The notes below the pieces were generated by a model, which made no database searches, was not told where the DNA came from, and saw only the letters and a program-made list of their open reading frames with translations. From positions 1-64,000 of the forward strand of contig CAYGPJ010000003.1 in NCBI GenBank assembly GCA_964351865.1: a DNA stretch of 64,000 nt. Reading direction: 5' to 3'. This document shows positions 34,719 through 43,488 of the stretch, piece by piece; position 1 is the first letter of the stretch; every line of letters begins with the position of its first letter. The translations under genes and the position numbers were made by a program. Source of the DNA: JBCDJI01 sp964351865. Lineage in GTDB: Bacteria; Verrucomicrobiota; Verrucomicrobiia; Methylacidiphilales; JBCBYL01.

Positions 34719-36092
34719 CTAGTCGTAAGGCGACTCGGCGACGGCTTTATCAAAAATCGCTTGGAATTTCCGGGTCATCTGTTCCACCCGCTCGGGGTGT
34801 TTCGAAGCCAGGTTATTTGCCTCGCTCGGGTCGGAATCGAGGTTATACAGTTCGTCGTTCACCAACTTCCAGGGACCGCGGCGCAGTCCGGTTTTTTCGC
34901 TTCCATTCTTGCTATCGATACGTTTCCAGATCAGGGGTCGCTCGGGAAGCGTTTTGGATTCAAAGAGAGCGGGCCCGACATCCGTGCCATCGAAATGGAT
35001 CGATTCCGGAATGGACACTCCGGCCATAACTAAACTGGTCGGCATGATATCAAAGCCGGCAATGAGTGCGTCACTGGTTCCGGGTTGAATACGACCGGGC
35101 GCCCAGACAATACCGGGAACCCGATGGCCTCCTTCATAAGTGCTTCCTTTGGAGCCACGAGTCTGCGGACTGATCGTGCCGTTGGCCTGTGTGCCTCCAT
35201 TGTCCGATACGAACCAGATAATGGTATTCTCTGCCAGGCCAAGTTTTTCCACTTCCTTCCGAATGCGTCCCACCCCTTCATCCAGGGGTAGCATGAAGTG
35301 CTTCATCAACCAGTTGGCGACGCCGGGAGTGTCGGAATAAGTCATACCTTGTTCACCCCACGGGGGGACCGTTCCTTTGTCCGGGCCGCGCAGTATTTTT
35401 GACCCTCGCGCCTGGTGCGGGCTGTGCGGAGCTCCATGAGACACGTAAATAAAGAAAGGTTTTTCGGCGTTTTTTTGAATAAAATCGATGGTTCGCTCCG
35501 TGATGAGGTCGGTGTGATAGCCGGGTTCATTCTTGAGCAATTCATTCTGCCACCAGTCTGCCGTGTCCATGCGATCCAAGTGCGAGTGTGCGTCGATATT
35601 GCCGCTGACAAAGCCATTGAACTGGTCAAAGCCATGGAGTGTCGGGTTGAACTCCGGTTTGTAACCAAGATGCCATTTACCGAAGATTGCAGTGGCGTAT
35701 CCGGATTCCTTCAGCGCCTCAGCAATCGTCCATTCTTTGGCCGGCAAGCCGCGCTGATAATCTTTATGTTTCGGGTCGGCATTAATCACGAAGTGACATC
35801 CCATCCGGTATTGATAGCGACCGGTCATCATGGCCGCGCGGGTGGGTGAACAGACGGTTCCATTCGAGTGATAATCGGTGAGCCGCAGGCCGTCCGCGGC
35901 CAACCGGTCAATTTCCGGGGTCTGGTAGTGGTTATTGTCGTAGCAACTGATGCCCCCGTATCCGAGGTCGTCGGCCATGATCAGGATAATGTTCGGTGGT
36001 CGATCCGCCGCTGATTCGATTTCGGATTTAGAGCCACATCCGATCAGGCAGGACAGGAAAATAGCGAGTGTTATGGAATTTATTTTTTTCAT
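34719..36092 (-). CDS. S1 sulfatase lipoprotein (CSPTR motif)
   Basis: This 457-residue sulfatase has a lipobox 'LSCLIGC', 'PPNIILIMADDLGYGGISCYDN', and 'GTVCSPTRAAMMTGRYQYR' with Cys81 as the formylglycine precursor (a C-x-P-T-R variant of the usual C-x-P-S-R). 'IFGKWHLGYKPEFNPTLHGFD', 'FVSDNGG' and 'GSKGSTYEGGHRVPGIVWAPG' complete the S1 signature. Substrate is unknown. It is the last gene of a minus-strand unit, starting 16 bases after the beta-galactosidase stop, so a sulfated galactose unit is plausible. I start at 36092 (MKKINSITLAIF) because an earlier in-frame ATG at 36182 would lie inside the beta-galactosidase gene and precede the signal peptide. Confidence 0.88.
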   Translation of the reverse strand: MKKINSITLAIFLSCLIGCGSKSEIESAADRPPNIILIMADDLGYGGISCYDNNHYQTPEIDRLAADGLRLTDYHSNGTVCSPTRAAMMTGRYQYRMGCHFVINADPKHKDYQRGLPAKEWTIAEALKESGYATAIFGKWHLGYKPEFNPTLHGFDQFNGFVSGNIDAHSHLDRMDTADWWQNELLKNEPGYHTDLITERTIDFIQKNAEKPFFIYVSHGAPHSPHQARGSKILRGPDKGTVPPWGEQGMTYSDTPGVANWLMKHFMLPLDEGVGRIRKEVEKLGLAENTIIWFVSDNGGTQANGTISPQTRGSKGSTYEGGHRVPGIVWAPGRIQPGTSDALIAGFDIMPTSLVMAGVSIPESIHFDGTDVGPALFESKTLPERPLIWKRIDSKNGSEKTGLRRGPWKLVNDELYNLDSDPSEANNLASKHPERVEQMTRKFQAIFDKAVAESPYD

Positions 36093-36108
36093 GGTTGAAG
36101 CGTGTGGC

Positions 36109-39100
36109 TTATTGGGTGAGCGGAGTGACACGATAATGGTAGCGGTACTCCTTATCTTTAAGCAAGTAGGGTGGATGTGCAATACGTCCCCAGCTAGTGT
36201 CGCCGCCGACCCCCATTTGGGCCAGATCGATATTCAGATACACCGCCTCCGGATTCGGCAACTGCCAGGAATACTCGACATTCTGCATGGTTGTCGCGTC
36301 CCACGGCAATAGATTGGCACTCAGAGGAGCCGCTCCTTCAATCAGCAAGCCTTGACCTTCTGCATTGGTGACTTTGATCCAGCGCACATCCACTTTGTTA
36401 CCGTTTTCCTGAGGTCGGGAATAATGCACCCAGTTGGACATCATGTCACTCGAGTAAATCCCCATGCGTGCTTCATCCCGATCGCTGTAAGTGGGCTGCG
36501 GGCCACGTCCATACCACGTCATCTGATCGAATGCTCTGGGCAGAATCCAACGGGTACCAATTCGCGGCAGATACGGCAGGGTCTCATCAGCCTCATAATG
36601 AAAGCTTACTTCCAGACTGCCGGAAGGATCGATGGTGTAGGCAATTTCCTGCCGGGCTTTGCCCTCCAGCAGGGAACCTTCAAAACGAACCTGCACCCGC
36701 TGTGGATCTGTATCAATAGAGACATCTGGTGTCCAGGAGGCGCCAGCACTCTGCCAGAGCAAGGAAGCCCCCAGCTGTTTATGGGCGGTTCCTTTGTCAT
36801 GCGCCATGCCGGCCCCGCGGTCATTGTCAGTTGGTGCCCGCCAGTAGTCTGGTAGCGCTCCTTGTTGCAGGTAATCCTGCCCGTTGACCTGCCAGGAACG
36901 AAGCGTGTGCTTGTCTTTATCAAAGACGATTTCCCAGTTGTTACCGGATACCTGAATGGTGGACGCTGACTCTTCAACCGCCAGCTTTCCACCTGATGAT
37001 TTTAAAGGAGCAAGCTTCCATTCACCGCTCAGTTTAAATTGCTCATAGGCGAGTTCGAAACCCGCCTCAAGGAATTCAGCGTCGGATCGTTGGTTCAGAC
37101 TGACATTCAACCAGGTTTCCTGATTGCCCCGGGTTTTCCATGCCGCAGCTGGTAAGGGTAAATCAAACGAATCATAGGGTGCTAAAGATGGAATCGGAAG
37201 AGTTCCTGCAGCGACCACCCCGTTTTCATCCCACACGGTCCATTGGAGGTCTGCGACTTCACCCAGATCAGTGAAGTCATATCGATTGGTCAGCGTCAGG
37301 TGACCGGGCTTCTGATCAGAGATTTGGATCCGAGCCGGTTGATGATAATATTTGAGTGCGACCAACCCGGGGCGCGGAACGCGGTCTGCCGAGATTAGGC
37401 CATTCATACAAAAAGTTCCGTTGTTGTGAATGCCGAGTTCATTTTCCCACCAACCGCCGTAAGCCAGGAACTCTTTGCGTCCCCACGGGTCGGTCGTGCC
37501 TTCCGGAATCGGCAGCAGCATACCCTGATCCATCCAGTCCCAGACAAAGGCTCCGGTCATGCGGGGGCGACTCCAGATCCGGTTCCAAAACACATAGAGA
37601 TTGCCGTTGCTGTTGCCCATGGCATGAGAATATTCACACCACAGAAACGGTTTATCCGGAAAGGCGGTGTCGAAGTCTTCGTCGACGATGGCCGCAGGTT
37701 TATACATCAGGGAATAAATATCTGAGGAAATGCCGCGCGACTTGTTGCCGGTCGACCCCTCGTAGTGGACAGGTCGGGAGTGATCCCGCTGCTTGAACCA
37801 TTCAAAAACCGCATGCGTGTTGTCGCCGTCGCCGGATTCGTTGCCGATCGACCACATGATGATCGACGGATGGTTGAAGTCGCGCTCGACCATACGTCGT
37901 CCGCGGTCCACATACTGATGCTGCCATTGGGGATCGTTATTGATCTTACTTTTCAGGGGCTTGACCCCGAATCCATGGGTTTCGATGTTGGCCTCGTCCA
38001 TCACGTAAATGCCGTATTGGTCACAGAGTCGATACCATTCCGGATCGTTAGGATAGTGTGAGGTGCGAACCGCATTAATGTTGAACTGTTTGAATAATTT
38101 GATATCAGCCAGCATGGCTTCGCGGCTGACCACCTGACCGGTATCTGCCTGGTGCTCGTGGCGATTGACCCCCTTGAGCTTGATGGGGGTACCATTGAGC
38201 AGAAAGACAGCATCCCGGATCTCAATGCGTCGAAATCCGATCTCCTGGGCAATGACCTCTTGCACCTGGCCATCCGAATCCAGCACCGAGAGCACCAACG
38301 GATAGAGGTGAGGAAACTCAGCACTCCAGGGCTGAACGGTATCCAAAGACTGGGTGAGGCTGATTTTAGCATTACTATCGGGATCCAGATCCTGCTGGAG
38401 AATCACATCCCGTGTTTTCGGGTTAAGTAGCTCAACCCGCAGGGCGGTGACATGAGCACTGACCGCAGCAGTCAAATCAAGCTGCCCTCCGCCGGATTCG
38501 GAATCGTAGTCGGCGACAATATTGAAGTTTTCAAGATGTTCCGCAGCGGCCTGCCACAAATAGACCTCACGGAAAATCCCTGCCAGTCGCCAGAAGTCCT
38601 GATCTTCCAGATAGGAAGCATCTGACCAGCGGAAAACCTGCACCGCGATGGTGTTCTCCCCCGGCATGAGACTCGGGGTAACATCAAATTCTGCCGGGGT
38701 TCGGCTGCCCTGGCTGTAGCCGACCTGTTCGCCGTTGACCCAGACGTAAAACGCGGAATTCACGCCGGCGAAGTGTAGAAATACTTTTCCACCCGCTGCG
38801 CCTGTTTCCCAATGTTCGGGCAGGGTAAAAGAACGGCGATAGGACCCGACCTCGTTCCATTGATCCGGAACCTGATAGTCTTCATGCGGGAAAGGATATT
38901 TGTGGTTGGTGTAAATGGGGATTCCGTAGCCCTGCATGTGCCAGTTGCCCGGCACCTGAATGGTGTTCCAGTTGGCCCTATCAAGATCAAGATCCGTTCT
39001 GAAGAAATCAGTAGGGCGATCCGCAGGGGTTGCGGACCACTTAAATTTCCAGTCCCCATTCAGGGACAGGCGTAAGGGCGACTGGTCGGGCTGTCGCAGA

Positions 39101-39330
39101 TGCTTCAGCGCGCTTTGGCGGTCGGGGAAGGGCGTAAAACTGGCTCTCGGTGGCTCGGTGTTGATGTGAATGGTATCGATATCTTTCCAGGCAGGTAATG
39201 GCGTCGGTTTTTGACCACAGGAGGCGATGACCAGACAGAGCAGAATGAGTGTGAGGATCGGGTGATACAAGAGGCGACTCTGACTTTTACGAACCAGCAG
39301 GAGCATGGAGGAAATTGAGCTGAACGGCAT
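36109..39330 (-). CDS. GH2 beta-galactosidase lipoprotein (LacZ-type)
   Basis: This 1073-residue LacZ-like enzyme is exported by a lipoprotein signal ending 'LCLVIASC'. The domain order is: sugar-binding jelly roll ('SLNGDWKFKW', 'IQVPGNWHMQGYGIPIYTN'), immunoglobulin-like sandwich, TIM barrel ('LKGVNRHEHQADTG', 'NAVRTSHYPNDPEWY'), and a C-terminal Bgal_small_N domain ('DYWRAPTDNDRGAGM', 'YGRGPQPTYSDRDEA'). The catalytic acid/base is Glu498 in 'MWSIGNESGDGDN' and the nucleophile is Glu566 in 'WCEYSHAMGNSNGN'. The signal implies it acts on the surface or in the periplasm, unlike cytoplasmic LacZ. It lies 82 bases downstream of the interrupted AraC gene and is followed by a sulfatase, suggesting release of galactose from a sulfated galactofucan. 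An alternative start is ATG 39306. Confidence 0.93.
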   Translation of the reverse strand: MPFSSISSMLLLVRKSQSRLLYHPILTLILLCLVIASCGQKPTPLPAWKDIDTIHINTEPPRASFTPFPDRQSALKHLRQPDQSPLRLSLNGDWKFKWSATPADRPTDFFRTDLDLDRANWNTIQVPGNWHMQGYGIPIYTNHKYPFPHEDYQVPDQWNEVGSYRRSFTLPEHWETGAAGGKVFLHFAGVNSAFYVWVNGEQVGYSQGSRTPAEFDVTPSLMPGENTIAVQVFRWSDASYLEDQDFWRLAGIFREVYLWQAAAEHLENFNIVADYDSESGGGQLDLTAAVSAHVTALRVELLNPKTRDVILQQDLDPDSNAKISLTQSLDTVQPWSAEFPHLYPLVLSVLDSDGQVQEVIAQEIGFRRIEIRDAVFLLNGTPIKLKGVNRHEHQADTGQVVSREAMLADIKLFKQFNINAVRTSHYPNDPEWYRLCDQYGIYVMDEANIETHGFGVKPLKSKINNDPQWQHQYVDRGRRMVERDFNHPSIIMWSIGNESGDGDNTHAVFEWFKQRDHSRPVHYEGSTGNKSRGISSDIYSLMYKPAAIVDEDFDTAFPDKPFLWCEYSHAMGNSNGNLYVFWNRIWSRPRMTGAFVWDWMDQGMLLPIPEGTTDPWGRKEFLAYGGWWENELGIHNNGTFCMNGLISADRVPRPGLVALKYYHQPARIQISDQKPGHLTLTNRYDFTDLGEVADLQWTVWDENGVVAAGTLPIPSLAPYDSFDLPLPAAAWKTRGNQETWLNVSLNQRSDAEFLEAGFELAYEQFKLSGEWKLAPLKSSGGKLAVEESASTIQVSGNNWEIVFDKDKHTLRSWQVNGQDYLQQGALPDYWRAPTDNDRGAGMAHDKGTAHKQLGASLLWQSAGASWTPDVSIDTDPQRVQVRFEGSLLEGKARQEIAYTIDPSGSLEVSFHYEADETLPYLPRIGTRWILPRAFDQMTWYGRGPQPTYSDRDEARMGIYSSDMMSNWVHYSRPQENGNKVDVRWIKVTNAEGQGLLIEGAAPLSANLLPWDATTMQNVEYSWQLPNPEAVYLNIDLAQMGVGGDTSWGRIAHPPYLLKDKEYRYHYRVTPLTQ

Positions 39331-39412
39331 AGATTTTTTTACATTTTAATTGGTGCTTAGACAATAAATATTACAAAAGGACACTTGGGCGGCGATGGGT
39401 GGTTGTTATATT

Positions 39413-40243
39413 TTATCTTGTTTGAGTGAACTCCCGTGGGGATTTGCTTGATTGCTGCTTGAACCATTTTGAGAAATGAGAGGAATGCAGAAACCTCAGC
39501 GTGATCGCGACCGCTTTCATGCGGGCATCCGACATCCGGAGTCGGCGATAGGCATAGTCGGTGCGACGCTTCTCAAAATACTGTTTCGGTGTGCACCCTA
39601 AAACGTGGTGAAACAGGCGAGTCAAATGCATCGCACTCAGGCCGACCTGCCGGGCTAGGGTCTCCTGGTTTAACAGCTCGCCTAAGGACTGTGCATCCAT
39701 CAGGTGCACCGCGTGAATTACCCGCTCATCGGAATTGTTGCGGCTCTTAGGTTGGATGCCATGAGCGGCCAGAGTGTCCAGCAATACCAGAAACCAATCT
39801 CTTATGCTGCGCTCGAGTTGTAAAAATTGCCGGTAGTCGACCGGATACTGACGGGCATCCCACTGATTTTCACTCACCTGAGCCATGACGGTCACCATGG
39901 GCTTGGCCTTCTTCTCCGATGCCGGTCAATCGCGGGCTGCCAGAATCAGCGGAAGTCCACCCTCCTGCCAGCAGGTGCCATCGGGCCAGGTGGCCTCAAA
40001 AGCCACCGAGAGCAGGGTGGTATCCGGGGCAAACGATTGAATGCGCTCTCCCGGTTTGACGATCAACCACTGTCCGGGTTCGGCCCGGGTCACCAGGTTC
40101 CCATACTGAACCTGCGCCCAACCGGATCGCACCAGCCAGGCTCCTTTGTTGAGGAAGTCCTGCGTCCGATGAATTTGCCCGTGCTCGCGATCCCGCACCA
40201 CGGCATCGTCATAGCACCAAAGCAGCTGTGATCTTAGATTCAA
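39413..40243 (-). pseudogene. AraC-family regulator interrupted by an in-frame TGA
   Basis: Two open frames in the same reading frame together make one AraC-type regulator of about 276 codons. The upstream part (40243 down to 39929) is an N-terminal cupin-like sensor domain ('WAQVQYGNLVTRAEPGQWLIVKPGERIQSF'). A TGA at 39926-39928 interrupts it. The downstream part (ATG at 39898) holds the double helix-turn-helix ('SLGELLNQETLARQVGLSAMHLTRLFHHVLGCTPKQYFEKRRTDYAYRRL'). The N-terminal part also lacks an ATG; TTG at 40243 is the only start I see. It probably once controlled the beta-galactosidase and sulfatase genes directly downstream. The DNA-binding half might still be made on its own from 39898. 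A sequencing error is possible. Confidence 0.8.
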
Positions 40244-40821
40244 CCAGTCTCAATATAAAACAGGAGATGGAATTTGGTGAGATATTGATAAATTTGTTTA
40301 AGATAGGTGTCCAAAATTGCAGATTATCATGAGGCGTAAATGATGCGTGAAACAAATAGAGGACAGACCCGAATGGCACTAACTTAAGGCCAATTTAGGT
40401 TGAATACCGGCGTCAGCCTGGAACGCGACCGTCTCGCTCGCACAGTTTTCCCGACCACGCAGGGTGTCGGGAGAACTGTTTCCCGTTAAAGGACTTGTCC
40501 CGACACCTTGCGTGGTCGGGACAAGTCAGCGACCAAGATGGTCGCGTTCCGTCGGGCTACAGGAAAATCCTTAAGTTAGTGCCATTCAGGACAGACCCTG
40601 TGCTTTTTCAAGTCATCTGTTTTACTCAATTATTCACATCGCATCCTGGTTCGCTCTGATGAAAAAAAACAGGGGAGATGATAACTTTGCCGCTTTGTTT
40701 TTCGAACGTATTTTAATGAGTATTACAATAATTATTGCAACTGTGATCCGAATTCTCTATTTTTAGATCCTGTTTTAAATCACTAATGCTTTAAATTGAA
40801 TAATAGAAAATAGCTACCCAA
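40244..40821. other. Intergenic region holding the third element copy
   Basis: The region contains the mobile element at 40371-40587 and AT-rich sequence upstream of the next gene. No gene is supported. A GGAGATGAT at 40674-40682 is the reverse complement of part of the direct repeat found at 43651 and 43695. CTAATGCTTTAAAT at 40783-40796 resembles a stretch before the gene at 43839. Confidence 0.45.
40360..40598. mobile_element. Palindromic miniature mobile element, best-preserved copy
   Basis: The element is 40371-40587 (217 bp). Its 19-bp ends GAATGGCACTAACTTAAGG and CCTTAAGTTAGTGCCATTC are perfect inverted repeats. It is flanked immediately by identical 11-bp direct repeats AGGACAGACCC (40360-40370 and 40588-40598). 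Inside are a second inverted pair GGAACGCGACC (40420-40430) and GGTCGCGTTCC (40540-40550), plus two hairpins: 40442-40479 and 40492-40527 (GACTTGTCCCGAC...GTCGGGACAAGTC). There is no open frame for a transposase. The 11-bp duplication would fit an IS4-like transposase acting in trans, but that is a guess. Confidence 0.85.
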
Positions 40822-42843
40822 ATGAAAAAAATATCCTCTAACATTTTTCTAATGCCAGCCTTATTGATTCTGGCCTGCCTGCCAATGAACAGCAGCGCCC
40901 AACCGACTGAATTTTCCGACGACACTCCCGTCTACTACGATGGGGGAAAGCGGGGACACATCGAGGATTGCCGACGCGTTAGCGACGAGGCCAAAGCCGC
41001 CGGACCAAACACCACGTACGGAGAAATGAAGGCTAAGGGCGGTTTGCTCTGCTCGCGCTGCCCGGATAGTGAACTGAACGTTCAGCGTGAGGCAGGGGGG
41101 GACCAGAAGAGCAAAAAGAAAGGCGACGAAAAAAGCCCGGACGCTGGCAAATATGGTCGGAAGGGGGCAAAAGCGCGTGCGGCGTGGCTTGATTTCCCGG
41201 AGAAAGATTATGACCCCAACACCAAAGCCTATTGCGATGCGCTCTGGATGCGCGTTCATGAAGAAGACTGCCCGATGCTGGTTCTCAAGGATCAAAAGAA
41301 AGTGATCACGCTGGAGCAGGCCGACAACGAAGGCTGGCGCATCGGCGAATCAGGCCAATCAGGAAGAGACCGCTGTTGTTTCCAGGGATACCGGCGGAAG
41401 CACCCGGAGAAGGAATTCACTGATGATACTCCCGGTATCACTCAAGTCATGAAAACTGGAAAGCTTAAATGGCATCAAGCCGGGTGCCACCGATTTCAAC
41501 TCAGTCCCGAGCAGGTACCCATGACTATGGGCGAAGCTTTGGCAAAGACTGATATGAGTCCTTACGTCTGTGAACACTGCATCGAGCGGGGGCCGAGTGT
41601 CACCACGGCAGACATGGAAAAATTGAAGCAGATGCCTATCGCACCGGAGTTTACACCACCTGCAGGTTGGACACCGAAACCATTTCCTGTGGACGGATTG
41701 CCTTCAAAGAATGAGATTGATATTCTGGTCCAGGAGACGCTGGCTCATGATTATTCCATCATGGAGGGAGCCTTCACAGAACCACTGGCATCGCTGGAGG
41801 AGTTTATGGGCATGCGATTTTTCTTTCCGGTCCACAACTGGCTGACCTTCTACCAGGGCTACCGAGCCACCGGCGACAAGCGTATCCTGGAGTCGCTCCG
41901 GGTGTCGGCCCGGCATTACCGGGATCTGTGTAACGATTATCCTGATGTGGCTCAACTGAAGGCACGCGATCCAGAAGGTTTGCCCTTTATGTATTCCATG
42001 GCTGTCTCGGCGAGGATTACACTACAGTTGGCACAGAAACATCCGGATCAAGTGAGTCAGGAAGAGATTGCGGAGGCCGAGAGCTTTCTCAATGCCGTGG
42101 TGGCCACCTTGAAGCCGGTTTGCGAAGGGGATAGCAACCTCGACTCGGAAATGGGCATTCCGCAGCCTCTAGCGGATGATTTCCGGAGCCGTCCGTTTAA
42201 TCGAGCATCGAATGGTATTGGCGTGATTGCCGTAACATCGGCTGCACTTCAGGACCTGCAGGCGCTCCGAGGTATGACCTCGCTTCAATCGACGATTGAC
42301 CGCTACCGGAAGTGCGTCGAAGAATGGTATAAAAACTGGAAAGACGTAGGCTATCTGGCCAAGGAAGCGGACGGCAAAACCTATTTTTACTATCCCTATG
42401 CGGCTGATGATCGAGGCGAGATGAAAAATGGCGTCAAGCTTTTCGGGTCTGATGATGTCGGCCACTTCTCGCACACCATGCAAGGCGTGATGTTGGTCTA
42501 TGAAGCGACCCCGGAGCTGGGTGCTGACGACGACTTCATGACGGCGATTGCGAATTCTGTTTATTACAATTCCACCACGAAGAACGGATCCATTCAATCC
42601 CCTGCTGCCGACAAAGTCCGGCCGTTGAGTCGCAAAGAGTGGAATAAAAATCCGACGGAACGCCACTACATGTTCGAAGCATTCCGGGATGGCGTGATCG
42701 AAAGCCAAAACTCCTGGCTTAAAGAGAATCAGAAGGCGTCAACCAACAGCGAGTATCCCTACCGCCTTAAAACTCTGCATGCTTACTTCCTGAAGGCTCT
42801 ACGCCAGGATCGGAGCCTTATCCATCTAGGTGAAAAGAGTTAG
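40822..42843 (+). CDS. Secreted protein with three Cys/His modules and a helical C-terminal domain
   Basis: This protein has 673 residues. The signal peptide ends about residue 26 (MNSSA-QP); 'LLILAC' could alternatively be a lipobox. Three copies of a small metal-site-like module follow: 35-82 (H46, C50, C77, C80), 134-188 (H146, C150, C185, C186, diverged) and 202-255 (H218, C222, C250, C253). They are linked by a Lys/Gly-rich spacer (90-120). The pattern H-x3-C ... C-x2-C recalls the Ada-like zinc module found in some nucleases, but I cannot assign it. The remaining 380 residues are mostly alpha-helical with repeated aromatic stretches ('FFFPVHNWLTFYQGYRATGDKRILESL'), reminiscent of an alpha/alpha-barrel lyase or hydrolase; no catalytic motif is recognised. 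It heads the 40.8-49.0 kb module-gene cluster. Confidence 0.7.
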   Translation: MKKISSNIFLMPALLILACLPMNSSAQPTEFSDDTPVYYDGGKRGHIEDCRRVSDEAKAAGPNTTYGEMKAKGGLLCSRCPDSELNVQREAGGDQKSKKKGDEKSPDAGKYGRKGAKARAAWLDFPEKDYDPNTKAYCDALWMRVHEEDCPMLVLKDQKKVITLEQADNEGWRIGESGQSGRDRCCFQGYRRKHPEKEFTDDTPGITQVMKTGKLKWHQAGCHRFQLSPEQVPMTMGEALAKTDMSPYVCEHCIERGPSVTTADMEKLKQMPIAPEFTPPAGWTPKPFPVDGLPSKNEIDILVQETLAHDYSIMEGAFTEPLASLEEFMGMRFFFPVHNWLTFYQGYRATGDKRILESLRVSARHYRDLCNDYPDVAQLKARDPEGLPFMYSMAVSARITLQLAQKHPDQVSQEEIAEAESFLNAVVATLKPVCEGDSNLDSEMGIPQPLADDFRSRPFNRASNGIGVIAVTSAALQDLQALRGMTSLQSTIDRYRKCVEEWYKNWKDVGYLAKEADGKTYFYYPYAADDRGEMKNGVKLFGSDDVGHFSHTMQGVMLVYEATPELGADDDFMTAIANSVYYNSTTKNGSIQSPAADKVRPLSRKEWNKNPTERHYMFEAFRDGVIESQNSWLKENQKASTNSEYPYRLKTLHAYFLKALRQDRSLIHLGEKS

Positions 42844-42865
42844 TGAGAATGCTTCACAAAAGCAT

Positions 42866-42896
42866 TGAAAGCCTCCACGTCAAGTGAAGGCTTTCA
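42866..42896 (+). terminator. Possible transcription-ending hairpin
   Basis: TGAAAGCCT and AGGCTTTCA form a nine-base stem with an inner CAC/GTG pairing, 23 bases after the stop codon of the preceding gene. There is no T-run, so termination is uncertain. Confidence 0.45.
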
Positions 42897-43084
42897 GTTG
42901 GAGGCCGATGGTGCTGTGCCATATGAGAATGAGATGAACCATCCTTTATCTCGCAGGCATTGTGGTCGGAAGATTGATGTCCAGAATTACGACTTAAAAC
43001 TGCTACAGAAGCGTACTTAGAGCGTTTTCGACTTATGTGATAACACAACTAAAGATGGCCCATGATTGGGGACGCACATTAGGT

Positions 43085-43124
43085 GAACTCCGATAGAATC
43101 GCGAGCAGGTGGCACTAACTTAAG
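43085..43124. repeat. Repeat remnant at the broken end of a sulfatase gene
   Basis: GAACTCCGATAGAATCGCGAGCAGGTGGCAC (31 bp, 43085-43115) recurs exactly at 53715-53745. Its last bases continue as GGCACTAACTTAAG, the inner part of the mobile-element terminal repeat, and then switch directly to sulfatase coding sequence. The TTA within it supplies the stop codon of the truncated sulfatase. CCGATAGAATCGCGAG also occurs inside the element at 34441-34678. Confidence 0.7.
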
Positions 43125-43488
43125 CATATTCCTGCAGCATTTCAGGTAGTGTCAGCCGCGCGGGATCAATCAGACAGGGACCGTCCACCCCGGTAAAGAC
43201 GCCGCGCATCGGGTTGCGAAAGGGCATTTGCCCGGTCATCACGCCATAGCGTGAGGGAGTGCACACGGTGGAAGCGCCATGTGCGTCAGTAAACCTCATG
43301 CCTTCAGCCGCGAGTCGGTCGATATGCGGAGTCGATATTTTAGATTTCGGGCTGTAGCACCTGACGTCTCCATAGCCAAGGTCATCGGCGTAAATGAGAA
43401 CGATGTTGGGGTGGCTGGGGGTGCTTTCTACTTCAGCACATGCAATCAGGCCAGATAGACTCAGGCATAAACTAAATAAAATTTTCAT
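43120..43488 (-). pseudogene. 3'-truncated S1 sulfatase (N-terminal fragment)
   Basis: The fragment codes for 122 residues: a lipoprotein-like signal 'LSLSGLIAC', the sulfatase start 'HPNIVLIYADDLGYGDVRCYSPKSK', and an intact active-site motif 'STVCTPSRYGVMTGQ' with Cys76. It stops at 'LTLPEMLQEYA', a point where full sulfatases continue with a G-Y-x-T-A-x-x-GKWHLG segment. All later metal and substrate residues are gone, so it should be inactive. The break coincides with a 14-base remnant of the mobile-element end. I start at ATG 43488, which places the signal peptide correctly; an upstream in-frame ATG lies at 43566. The C-terminal fragment at 1333-2316 may be its lost partner. Confidence 0.88.

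Noticed and set aside
34443..35029. Plus-strand open frames over 34443-35029
   Set aside because: They run through the mobile element and then antisense to the sulfatase gene, with no domain or start signal.
39926..39928. Selenocysteine at the in-frame TGA of the AraC gene
   Set aside because: AraC regulators do not use selenocysteine, I saw no selenocysteine insertion hairpin after the TGA, and the residue is not at a catalytic site.
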